Source: an uncultured Eubacteriales bacterium (lineage in GTDB: Bacteria; Bacillota; Clostridia; Oscillospirales; Acutalibacteraceae). From it: a stretch of DNA of 11,136 nucleotides. The DNA is taken from positions 1 to 11,136 of the forward strand of contig OMRJ01000253.1 in NCBI GenBank assembly GCA_900313475.1, written 5' to 3'. Both the position numbers and the translations under genes were made by a program. How positions within the stretch are numbered: the stretch's first letter is position 1; every line of letters begins with the position of its first letter. Shown piece after piece: positions 1-5,374 of the stretch. The notes below the pieces were generated by a model. It made no database searches. It was given only the letters and a program-made list of their open reading frames with translations, and was not told the origin of the DNA.

Positions 1-37
1 CGGACTCCTTCGCGTCGAAGCATTTCAGGGTGATCAT
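1..37 (-). CDS. Start of a mobile-element-type gene cut by the left edge
   Basis: Only the first 12 codons lie in the window (MITLKCFDAKES), so no function can be assigned. The ATG at 35-37 overlaps the TGA of the preceding 17-codon ORF as ATGA, an arrangement used for translational coupling and repeated at 84-87 and 325-328 in this run. No strong ribosome binding site stands directly in front, which fits coupling. The same frame is open upstream into the membrane protein gene starting at 328, so it could also be the continuation of that reading frame. Confidence is limited by truncation. Confidence 0.35.
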   Translation of the reverse strand, partial: MITLKCFDAKES

Positions 38-87
38 TTGACGGCTTGTCCGACCTGGACGGCCGACAGTGTCGCGGTGTACTTCAT
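34..87 (-). CDS. 17-residue leader-like ORF in the mobile gene cluster
   Basis: The reading is MKYTATLSAVQVGQAVK followed by TGA. It is supported mainly by its start: an AAAGGAGGTCAAAAC sequence sits directly before the ATG, almost the same as the site before the gene at 328. Its stop overlaps the ATG of the next ORF (ATGA at 34-37). It is too short to show a domain. It may be a tiny accessory protein, or an ORF translated only to couple ribosomes to the downstream gene. Confidence 0.35.
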   Translation of the reverse strand: MKYTATLSAVQVGQAVK

Positions 88-328
88 GTTTTGACCTCCT
101 TTCCGTAGGATTTCGGAAGGCGCCGCCTACAAAGGCGAAGCCGGTTCCAATGAACAGAAGGCCGAAGGTTCTGACCGTTCCTTCTACCAGGGACACCGCG
201 TCGGTTTCTATGGCGCCGATCGTTCCCCAGGCAAAGAAGAAGGCAATAGCCGCCGCCAGGGCTGACGTCCTTCTGATCGCCAGACGGATTCGGCGTCGTT
301 TCCGCCTGGTTGCTCTGTCCGGTGTCAT
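84..328 (-). CDS. Small two-helix membrane protein, 3' end possibly frameshifted
   Basis: Translation from the ATG at 326-328 gives MTPDRATRRKRRRIRLAIRR, a strongly basic N-terminus. Two hydrophobic segments follow (about residues 22-40, with AAAIAFFFAW, and 52-70, with FGLLFIGTGFAFVGG), separated by an acidic loop, suggesting a two-pass membrane protein. The start is chosen because AAAGGAGGTCAAGAA precedes it and because ATGA overlaps the stop of the helix-turn-helix gene. The frame does not stop near the next start but stays open to the left edge. A neighbouring frame stops at 84-86 as ATGA on that next start, ending in KEVKT, very like the KEVKK end of the gene upstream. A one-base indel around 115-125 would reconcile the two, so 84 is given as the probable intended end. 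No family is recognised; small proteins like this are common in phages and integrative elements. Confidence 0.5.
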
Positions 329-585
329 TTCTTGACCTCCTTTCTTTTCGGACCACTGCCGCGACGACGAATGTTTTCCTGATAGGTTCTTTGTGCCAGT
401 ACCGGATCATAGGCCGGTCGCTGGTTCTGATCCAGTTTTCCAGTCGCGCCGCGTTTCAGTTCGACATACAGTGTTCGAAGGGCGACGCCCACTTCGTCAG
501 AAATGTCGGAAATGGACATTCCTTTCGCGTACAGGGCCGCGATTTTCTTTCTGTTGTCGAAGGTGATAGACTTATAAACTGCCAC
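325..585 (-). CDS. Small helix-turn-helix protein, IS30-like HTH type, phage/ICE-associated
   Basis: An 86-residue protein beginning at GTG (583-585), preceded by AAAGGAG. Residues about 6-44 form a helix-turn-helix of the kind found at the N-terminus of IS30 transposases: TFDNRKKIAALYAKGMS, then SDISDEVGV and RTLYVELKRG. The C-terminal half is basic (ENIRRRGSGPKRK) and probably contacts DNA. No DDE nuclease domain is present, so it is not a transposase. Proteins of this size and layout (HTH, then Y-P-AQ, then a basic tail) occur in prophages and conjugative elements of Clostridia, where their role is not established; a DNA-binding regulatory role is inferred. The gene lies 28 bases after the split frame at 614-886, and its TGA overlaps the ATG of the membrane protein gene. 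Confidence 0.8.
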   Translation of the reverse strand: MAVYKSITFDNRKKIAALYAKGMSISDISDEVGVALRTLYVELKRGATGKLDQNQRPAYDPVLAQRTYQENIRRRGSGPKRKEVKK

Positions 586-613
586 GTTCTCACGCTCCTT
601 TCTGCTTGCGGCC

Positions 614-751
614 TTATAACCACGTATCGCCCTTGTCAGGATCGCCGTTGACCTGTTTAATGTTTGGGTCGAAGATTACGACGAAACGGTCTTCGTAAAA
701 CTTTTCAGAAATGACGGTTACTTCCCACAGGATATTCCAGTCTGTCAGTGT
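614..751 (-). pseudogene. Downstream half of a 91-codon frame interrupted by TGA
   Basis: Directly after the TGA at 752-754 the same frame continues for 45 codons to TAA at 614-616, with the protein-like reading TLTDWNILWEVTV, then SEKFYEDRFVVIFDPN and a hydrophilic end GDPDKGDTWL. There is no ATG, GTG or TTG at its start and no ribosome binding site, so it could be made only by readthrough or from a non-standard start. It is most simply the C-terminal half of the gene at 752-886, broken by one nonsense change. Function is unknown. Confidence 0.5.
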
Positions 752-886
752 TCAGATCAGGTCCACAGCGAATTCCGCTTCCACGATTTCGCCGTCGGTG
801 CTGACCAGAACTATATTCTTCGCTCTGCGTTTGTTAGTTGCGACGACGATTCTTTCAAGCATTTTTCTAATAGTCATTTTCTTCAT
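752..886 (-). CDS. Small phage-type ORF, 44 residues, probably truncated
   Basis: The start is the ATG at 884-886, eight bases behind a GGAGGA site; an upstream in-frame start near 961 is rejected because it would read through the terminator-like hairpin at 906-947 and has no such site. The protein starts MKKMTIRKMLERIVVATNK, is basic at the N-terminus, and has a beta-hairpin-like stretch (NIVLVSTDGEIVEAEFAVDLI). It stops at TGA 752-754, but the frame goes on with convincing protein sequence for 45 more codons, so the intact ancestor was probably about 90 residues. No family is recognised. It is the first gene of the minus-strand cluster. Confidence 0.5.
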   Translation of the reverse strand: MKKMTIRKMLERIVVATNKRRAKNIVLVSTDGEIVEAEFAVDLI

Positions 887-905
887 TTTTAGGGTCCTCC
901 GTGGT

Positions 906-947
906 AAAAAAATAAGTTGCGAAGGCTCATTTGAACCTTGCAACTTA
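906..947 (-). terminator. Intrinsic terminator-like hairpin in the leader of the minus-strand cluster
   Basis: Read on the minus strand, TAAGTTGC and AAGG pair with CCTT and GCAACTTA across a 10-base loop (one bulged base), followed by a run of seven T. This is the form of a rho-independent terminator. It stands only about 20 bases before the first start codon of the minus-strand cluster, so it either stops antisense transcription coming from the tig side or acts as an attenuator for the cluster. On the plus strand no T run follows. Confidence 0.65.
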
Positions 948-988
948 ATACTACTCCTCACAATTTAAAAAATTTTGCAAAATAACTA

Positions 989-1017
989 TGGAAAAATCCG
1001 TAAGCATCTGATATAAT
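989..1017 (+). promoter_or_regulatory. Housekeeping promoter of tig, extended -10
   Basis: TATAAT at 1012-1017 is preceded by TGA at 1009-1011 (the TGn extended -10 form). A partial -35, TGGAAA, lies at 989-994, 17 bases upstream. Transcription should start near 1024. A 12-bp perfect palindrome, ATTTTGCAAAAT at 972-983, lies just upstream of the -35 and could bind a regulator, though its AT-rich composition makes chance likely. Confidence 0.7.
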
Positions 1018-1041
1018 AGTAGGGCTATTGTATAAAAATAA

Positions 1042-1080
1042 TTTGCCCGCTGCGGTGTATGCCGCCGAAATACGGGCAAA
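1042..1080 (+). promoter_or_regulatory. Stem-loop in the tig leader next to the ribosome binding site
   Basis: TTTGCCCG at 1042-1049 pairs with CGGGCAAA at 1073-1080, with an inner GCGG (1052-1055) pairing CCGC (1062-1065). The outer stem ends one base before the CAGGAGGAAAA site, so folding could change ribosome access. No T run follows, so it is not a terminator. It matches no riboswitch known to me. Confidence 0.45.
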
Positions 1081-1094
1081 CAGGAGGAAAACAA

Positions 1095-2480
1095 ATGTCA
1101 GTTTCATCTGAAAAAACAGGAACGAACGAATATACTCTTTCGCTTTCCATATCCGCGGAGGATTTTGAAAAGGCCGTTCAAAAGGCATACCTTCAGGAGA
1201 AGAACAAAATAACCGTTCACGGTTTCAGAAAAGGTAAAGCACCCCGCGCTATGATAGAAAAAATGTACGGCGCAAACGTGTTTTACGATACCGCGCTTGA
1301 CATCGCATTCCCCGACGCCTACGAAAAGGCGATTGAGGAGGAAAAACTCGACGTTGTAAGTCAGCCGTTCGATTTCGACGTAAAAACCATCGGTAAGGAC
1401 GGTGTCGAACTTACATGCAAGGTGACGGTCAAGCCCGTTATCGAGCTTGACGGCTACAAGGGCATCGCAGCTCCTAAGGCTTCCGCCGAGGTCACCGACG
1501 ATGAAGTTGACGCTGAGCTTAACAAAAAGCTTGAAGAAAACGCAAGAGAAATAACGGTTGAAGGCAGAGCCGCACAAAACGGCGATATTGCCGTTATTGA
1601 CTTCGAGGGCTTTGTCGACGGCGTCGCATTCGACGGCGGCAAAGGCGAGGATCACGACCTTGAGCTTGGTTCGGGCAGCTTCATTCCCGGTTTTGAAGAT
1701 CAGATAATCGGTCACAACGTCGGCGACAGCTTTGACGTAAACGTCACGTTTCCCGAAAAATATGCAGAAGACCTTGCGGGCAAAGAAGCCGTTTTCAAGG
1801 TTACCCTTAAGGGACTTAAGGCAAAGGAGCTTCCCGCTCTTGATGACGAGTTCGCAAAGGACGTAAGCGAATTTGACACGCTTGACGAATACAAAGCCGA
1901 CCTCAAAAAGAACCTCTCCGAGAGCAAGGAGACAAAAGCAAAGAAAGATTTTGAAAACGAAGTATTCAAAAAACTGGCAGGTCTTGTCAGTGCCGAAATT
2001 CCCGAATGCATGATAGACAGAACCTGCGACAACATGCTCTCGGAGTTCAAATACAACGTTGAATCACAGGGCATTCCGTTCGACATGTATCTTCAGTATC
2101 TCGGCATGACTCCCGATTCTCTCAAAGCAAGCTACAGAGAGAGAGCCGAGGAGGAAGTGAGAATAGAGCTTGCCCTCGAAAAGATAGTCGAGCTTGAAAA
2201 CCTTGAAGTTTCCGACGAGGAGACCGAAAAGGAATTTGCCGATATGGCGGAGAGATACAAAATTGAAGTCGACGCCGTCAAGAAAGCGGTTGCAGCCGAC
2301 ACACTCGTCAGAGAGCTTAAGATGAGAAAGGCTTCCGCTCTCGTAACGGACAACGCAGTGGCAGAGGCTTCGGAGGAAAAAACGGAGGAAAAGCCCAAGA
2401 AAAAGGCTCCGGCAAAGAAAGCGGCAAAGAAAAAAACCGAGGAAGAAACTCCCGTTGAGGATGCTCCCTCGGCAGAGTAA
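1095..2480 (+). CDS. tig: Trigger factor, ribosome-associated chaperone and prolyl isomerase
   Basis: Trigger factor docks at the ribosome exit tunnel, shields nascent chains and catalyses cis-trans isomerisation of prolyl bonds; it acts in the cytoplasm. The 461-residue protein shows the three family domains: an N-terminal ribosome-binding domain with the signature GFRKGKAP (residues 43-50), an FKBP-type isomerase domain (about 163-241, GDIAVIDFEGFVDG through FIPGFEDQI and VFKVTLKGLK), and a helical C-terminal chaperone domain (about 245-425). The start at 1095 is chosen over an in-frame ATG at 1059 because AGGAGG lies at 1082-1087 and the protein then begins as in relatives. Beyond the normal end is a 35-residue tail of Lys, Ala, Glu and Pro repeats (PKKKAPAKKAAKKK, then acidic), seen in some Clostridia and likely disordered. 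It precedes clpP and clpX, its usual neighbours. Confidence 0.97.
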   Translation: MSVSSEKTGTNEYTLSLSISAEDFEKAVQKAYLQEKNKITVHGFRKGKAPRAMIEKMYGANVFYDTALDIAFPDAYEKAIEEEKLDVVSQPFDFDVKTIGKDGVELTCKVTVKPVIELDGYKGIAAPKASAEVTDDEVDAELNKKLEENAREITVEGRAAQNGDIAVIDFEGFVDGVAFDGGKGEDHDLELGSGSFIPGFEDQIIGHNVGDSFDVNVTFPEKYAEDLAGKEAVFKVTLKGLKAKELPALDDEFAKDVSEFDTLDEYKADLKKNLSESKETKAKKDFENEVFKKLAGLVSAEIPECMIDRTCDNMLSEFKYNVESQGIPFDMYLQYLGMTPDSLKASYRERAEEEVRIELALEKIVELENLEVSDEETEKEFADMAERYKIEVDAVKKAVAADTLVRELKMRKASALVTDNAVAEASEEKTEEKPKKKAPAKKAAKKKTEEETPVEDAPSAE

Positions 2481-2521
2481 TTATCTCAACGTATAAAAAA
2501 CGGTAAAACGTCAATCATATT

Positions 2522-2800
2522 TAGGCTGACGGGACTTGAACCCATGCCGCCCGTCAGCGCCCCTTTTTGGCAATTTTTGCCCTTTTCGTCTTGACTTGCG
2601 CCGGCAAGCCTGCGCTTCAAAAAACGAAAATTTCTCAAAAATTGTCTGCTGCCGGGTGCAGAGCGGTTTTGCCTGAACCGATTTTGTTCAGGCAAGGCAA
2701 AGCCCGCAGCATATACCTGACGTGTTTGCAAGGGTTTTAACACAGCATGGGCTAAATCCGACCTGTCAGAACCGACACGGGTTCAAGTCCCGTCAGCCTA
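2522..2800. repeat. 279-bp element with perfect 22-bp inverted ends carrying a tRNA T-arm-like sequence
   Basis: The segments 2522-2543 and 2779-2800 are perfect reverse complements. Inside the outermost TA they read GGCTGACGGGACTTGAACCC and its complement, so the element is flanked by TA on both sides, as for MITEs or IS630/mariner-type insertions. Read inward-out on either strand, the repeat contains ACGGG-TTCAAGT-CCCGT, a perfect tRNA T-arm with a consensus T loop, followed by an acceptor-like CAGCCTA. No D-arm, anticodon arm or matching 5' acceptor stands at tRNA distance on either strand, so no intact tRNA is present. The interior holds several stems: 2571-2579 with 2636-2644, 2583-2589 with 2624-2630, CTTGC/GCAAG near 2595-2608, a 10-bp stem TTGCCTGAAC/GTTCAGGCAA near 2670-2695, and GCTGC/GCAGC around 2648-2710. 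There is no coding capacity. It could be a non-autonomous transposable element or a structured RNA; tmRNA was considered and rejected. Confidence 0.6.
2525..2568 (+). terminator. Possible tig terminator formed by the left end of the element
   Basis: GCTGACGGG (2525-2533) pairs perfectly with CCCGTCAGC (2550-2558), and TTTTT follows at 2564-2568 after five other bases. It could stop tig transcripts, but the gap before the T run is longer than usual, so readthrough into clpP is likely. Confidence 0.35.
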
Positions 2801-2808
2801 CGCTCACA

Positions 2809-2838
2809 CGGAGGTGTTGCCCCGGCGCAGCACCTCCG
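2809..2838 (+). promoter_or_regulatory. Twelve-base-pair stem-loop in the clpP leader
   Basis: CGGAGGTGTTGC (2809-2820) pairs with GCAGCACCTCCG (2827-2838) around a CCCGGC loop, with one G-U pair. ATTTTAAC follows, a weak terminator-like tract. The stem lies 16 bases before the clpP ribosome binding site, so it may protect the 5' end of a processed clpP message or attenuate transcription. No CtsR (GGTCAAA direct repeat) or CIRCE operator is visible near clpP. Confidence 0.5.
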
Positions 2839-2871
2839 ATTTTAACATCAGACCAAGGAGGTATGTTCAGC

Positions 2872-3480
2872 ATGGCACAGTCATATTCCAACTTCATGTC
2901 TCTCGTCCCCACCGTTATCGAAAACACCAACAGAGGCGAAAGAGCATACGACATTTATTCACGTCTTCTCAACGACAGAATCGTTGTTCTGTCGGAGGAG
3001 GTCAATGACGTTACGGCAAGCCTTGTTGTGGCGCAGCTTCTTTTCCTTGAGGGACAGGATCCCGAAAAGGACATTTCTTTCTACATTAACTCCCCCGGCG
3101 GAAGCGTTTCGGCAGGCTTTGCAATATTTGACACAATGCAGTATATTAAGTGTGATGTTTCAACTATATGCATGGGCATGGCGGCAAGCATGGGCGCCTT
3201 CCTGCTCGCGGCAGGCGCAAAGGGCAAGCGTTATGCTCTCCCCAATGCCGAAATCATGATTCATCAGCCGCTCGGCGGCGCACAGGGGCAGGCAAGCGAC
3301 ATCAAGATCGCGGCAGACCACATTCTGAAAACACGCACAAAGATAAATCAGATACTTTCCGACGAAACCGGCAAGCCGCTTGACGTAATCGAACGCGACA
3401 CGGACCGCGACAACTTCATGTCGGCTGAGGAAGCCGCAGCCTACGGACTTATAGACAAGGTACTTTATAAACGCGACTGA
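2872..3480 (+). CDS. clpP: ClpP, ATP-dependent Clp protease proteolytic subunit
   Basis: Serine peptidase of family S14. It assembles into two stacked heptamers and degrades substrates unfolded by ClpX or other Clp ATPases in the cytoplasm. The 202-residue protein has the catalytic triad in place: Ser106 in GMAASMGAF, His131 in MIHQPLGG and Asp180 in DTDRDNFMS, with the spacing expected for the family. The hydrophobic YINSPGGSV segment near 71-79 lines the active site. The start is the ATG at 2872, ten bases after AAGGAGG at 2855-2861. The in-frame ATG at 2863 is only one base from that site, and longer upstream extensions read through the inverted-repeat element. There is no long propeptide. 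The gene ends 17 bases before clpX, so the two are surely co-transcribed. Confidence 0.97.
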   Translation: MAQSYSNFMSLVPTVIENTNRGERAYDIYSRLLNDRIVVLSEEVNDVTASLVVAQLLFLEGQDPEKDISFYINSPGGSVSAGFAIFDTMQYIKCDVSTICMGMAASMGAFLLAAGAKGKRYALPNAEIMIHQPLGGAQGQASDIKIAADHILKTRTKINQILSDETGKPLDVIERDTDRDNFMSAEEAAAYGLIDKVLYKRD

Positions 3481-3497
3481 ATCGGAGGAACTGACAG

Positions 3498-4787
3498 TTG
3501 AGTAAATACGATGTAAACGACAAACAGATACGCTGCTCTTTTTGCGGAAGAACGCAGGATCAGGTGTCAATGCTGATTCAGGGTCCGGATGCCTATATCT
3601 GCGACGAATGCGTCGAAAACTGCCGCAGTATAATCGAGGGCGGAGAATCGTCGAAACGCAGACAGAGCAACCGCCGCACACCGTCTCCGCGCGTGCTTCC
3701 AAAGCCGCAGGAGATAAAAGCGCAGCTCGACGAGTATGTCATCGGTCAGGACGAGGCAAAGATAGCATTGAGCGTAGCGGTATATAATCATTACAAAAGA
3801 ATCTACCGCAGGCACCGCGTCGATGTGGAGCTTGTAAAGAGTAACATTTTGATTTTCGGCCCCACAGGCGTAGGAAAAACGCTTCTTGCGCAGACGCTTG
3901 CCAAAACTCTCGACGTACCGTTTGCGATCGCTGACGCAACCACGCTCACCGAGGCAGGATATGTCGGCGAGGATGTCGAAAACATTCTTCTCCGTCTTAT
4001 TCAGGCGGCGGACTATGACGTCGAGAAGGCACAGCGCGGAATAATTTATGTCGACGAAATAGACAAAATCGCACGAAAAAGCGAAAACCCGTCGATTACG
4101 CGCGACGTAAGCGGCGAGGGCGTTCAGCAGGCGCTTTTGAAGATTCTCGAAGGAACGGTTGCGAATGTTCCTCCGCAGGGCGGCAGAAAACACCCGCAGC
4201 AGGAATTTATTCAGATAGACACTTCAAATATTCTGTTTATCTGCGGCGGCGCATTTGACGGAATTGAAAAGATAGTCGAAAAGCGTCTCGGAAACAAGGT
4301 GCTCGGCTTCGGAAGCGAATTGCAGAGCAAGTCGGAATTTGAAGCCGATGCGGTCATGACAAAGGTCATACCCGCCGACCTCGTAAAATTCGGACTTATC
4401 CCTGAGCTTGTCGGACGTATGCCGGTGCTCACGGCACTGCGCAATCTTGACGAAAACGCGCTCGTGAAAATTCTCACCGAACCGAAAAACGCGCTGATAA
4501 AGCAGTATAAAGGACTGTTTTCAATCGACAATGTCGAGCTTGATTTTGAAGACGACGCGCTTAAGCTCATTGCAAAAACCGCGCTCGAAAGCAAAACGGG
4601 AGCGCGCGGTCTGCGCGCCATCATGGAGCGGATACTGCTGCCCGTGATGTTCACGACTCCATCCGATCCGTCCATTGAAAAAATAACGATAACGGCAGAC
4701 TGTGTCAAAAACGCCGGCATGCCTGAAATCGAAAAGAATCCGGCTCGTCTTGCGCCGAAAAATCTCCCCGCCGATACCACAGCGTGA
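3498..4787 (+). CDS. clpX: ClpX, ATP-dependent Clp protease unfoldase subunit
   Basis: AAA+ hexameric unfoldase that recognises degrons such as the ssrA tag and threads proteins into ClpP. The 429-residue protein has an N-terminal zinc-binding domain with Cys13, Cys16, Cys35 and Cys38, Walker A GPTGVGKT (121-128), pore loop GYVG (154-157), Walker B IIYVDEID (182-189), the RKH loop (230-232), the ClpP-docking tripeptide LGF (269-271) and sensor 2 GARGLR (368-373). All functional residues are intact and the length is normal. The start is TTG at 3498-3500, seven bases after GGAGGAA, giving the MSKYDVNDKQIRCSFCG beginning usual for Gram-positive ClpX; no ATG fits. It follows clpP by 17 bases and ends before a terminator. 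Confidence 0.97.
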   Translation: MSKYDVNDKQIRCSFCGRTQDQVSMLIQGPDAYICDECVENCRSIIEGGESSKRRQSNRRTPSPRVLPKPQEIKAQLDEYVIGQDEAKIALSVAVYNHYKRIYRRHRVDVELVKSNILIFGPTGVGKTLLAQTLAKTLDVPFAIADATTLTEAGYVGEDVENILLRLIQAADYDVEKAQRGIIYVDEIDKIARKSENPSITRDVSGEGVQQALLKILEGTVANVPPQGGRKHPQQEFIQIDTSNILFICGGAFDGIEKIVEKRLGNKVLGFGSELQSKSEFEADAVMTKVIPADLVKFGLIPELVGRMPVLTALRNLDENALVKILTEPKNALIKQYKGLFSIDNVELDFEDDALKLIAKTALESKTGARGLRAIMERILLPVMFTTPSDPSIEKITITADCVKNAGMPEIEKNPARLAPKNLPADTTA

Positions 4788-4823
4788 CAAGCCCGTAAAT
4801 CGCGGAGCAGAACAAAATATTCT

Positions 4824-5243
4824 TTAAAAAACTACCCGACGGCACAGCAATGCGACGTCGGGTTTTTCATGTCGGGCAGCCGTTTTAATCCTGCGAAAAC
4901 AGCAGCGCTGCATCCTGTTTTTTCTGTACTCTCCGGGCGACAGTCCGGTCATTTTCTTAAACACGCGCGTAAAGTGGCTCTGTGACGAAAAGCCGGGATA
5001 TTCGCCGACGGCAAGAATCGGCTTGTCGGTGTATTCGAGCAGCTTTTTCGCCTCCTCCGTTTTTTCGCGCAGCAAACATTCCGTAACCGAGATACCCGTT
5101 TCACGGATAAAGCGTGCCGAAAGGTACGGTCTGCTCATATAAAGCGCGTTTGCTGTTTCGTCGGCGGTTATTTTTTCGGAGATGTGATGACGAACGTAAT
5201 TCGCGACGTCCGACGTAAAGCTTGCGCTTGCCGTTGAAAAAAA
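4824..5243 (-). pseudogene. 5'-truncated AraC/XylS-family regulator remnant
   Basis: The frame encodes a nearly complete C-terminal AraC DNA-binding domain with two helix-turn-helix motifs: VANYVRHHISEKITADETAN, then LYMSRPYLSARFIRETGISV, and the second with GFSSQSHFTRVFKKMTGLSP followed by GEYR. The N-terminal sensing domain (about 150-180 residues in relatives) is absent. An in-frame TAG lies at 5244-5246, and no ATG, GTG or TTG occurs before Met at 5138, which falls inside the first helix-turn-helix and has no ribosome binding site. In the second motif a Pro replaces a usually hydrophobic residue (VGEYPGFSS), and the tail after GEYR reads through a terminator. It is best seen as a decaying gene that once lay divergent to the ABC exporter and may have regulated it. 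A short functional DNA-binding protein cannot be excluded but is unlikely. Confidence 0.8.
4834..4867 (+). terminator. Rho-independent terminator after clpX
   Basis: ACCCGACG (4834-4841) pairs with CGTCGGGT (4856-4863), followed by T's to 4867. An A run at 4826-4831 precedes the stem, so it could work in both directions and also end the convergent AraC remnant, whose frame runs through it. Confidence 0.85.
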
Positions 5244-5258
5244 CTATACGGTTAAATA

Positions 5259-5286
5259 TTGACAACCAGATAGGAATATTTATAAA
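5259..5286 (+). promoter_or_regulatory. Consensus-like promoter upstream of the ABC exporter
   Basis: TTGACA at 5259-5264 and TATAAA at 5281-5286 are 16 bases apart. The predicted start (about 5293) falls inside the left arm of a hairpin (5291-5297 with 5308-5314) that is followed by GTTTTTTTT, so the promoter and a terminator-like structure overlap. Confidence 0.55.
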
Positions 5287-5290
5287 AGAT

Positions 5291-5323
5291 ATGCGTCAAC
5301 TGCGGTCGGCGCATGTTTTTTTT
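5291..5323 (+). terminator. Terminator-like hairpin with T8 in the exporter upstream region
   Basis: ATGCGTC (5291-5297) pairs with GGCGCAT (5308-5314, one G-U pair), followed by G and eight T's. The outer A-rich and T-rich flanks can extend the stem. An alternative pairing, GCATG (5311-5315) with CATGC (5334-5338), would compete with it. It may insulate the exporter from upstream transcription. Confidence 0.4.
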
Positions 5324-5374
5324 GCACCGAATTCATGCAAACAAACGGTTCGCGAATTTTTCAAGCACGGCGAC

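Noticed and set aside
84..410. 108-residue minus-strand frame from 410
   Set aside because: Most of it is low-complexity Arg/Gly/Asn shadow of the helix-turn-helix and membrane protein genes, and its start has no ribosome binding site; only its last few codons may be real.
2522..2801. tmRNA (ssrA) gene closed by the inverted repeats
   Set aside because: The 3' end looks similar, but the 5' GGATTCGAC-type D-loop sequence and any YALAA-type tag frame are absent, and the length is short.
2748..2801. Intact or armless tRNA ending at 2800
   Set aside because: TGGGCT at 2748-2753 can pair with AGCCTA, but no D-arm or anticodon arm can be drawn and the acceptor geometry is off by one base.
2722..2871. 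Extended N-terminus of ClpP from an upstream in-frame ATG
   Set aside because: The extension reads through the inverted repeat and the leader hairpin, lacks a ribosome binding site and does not resemble ClpP propeptides.
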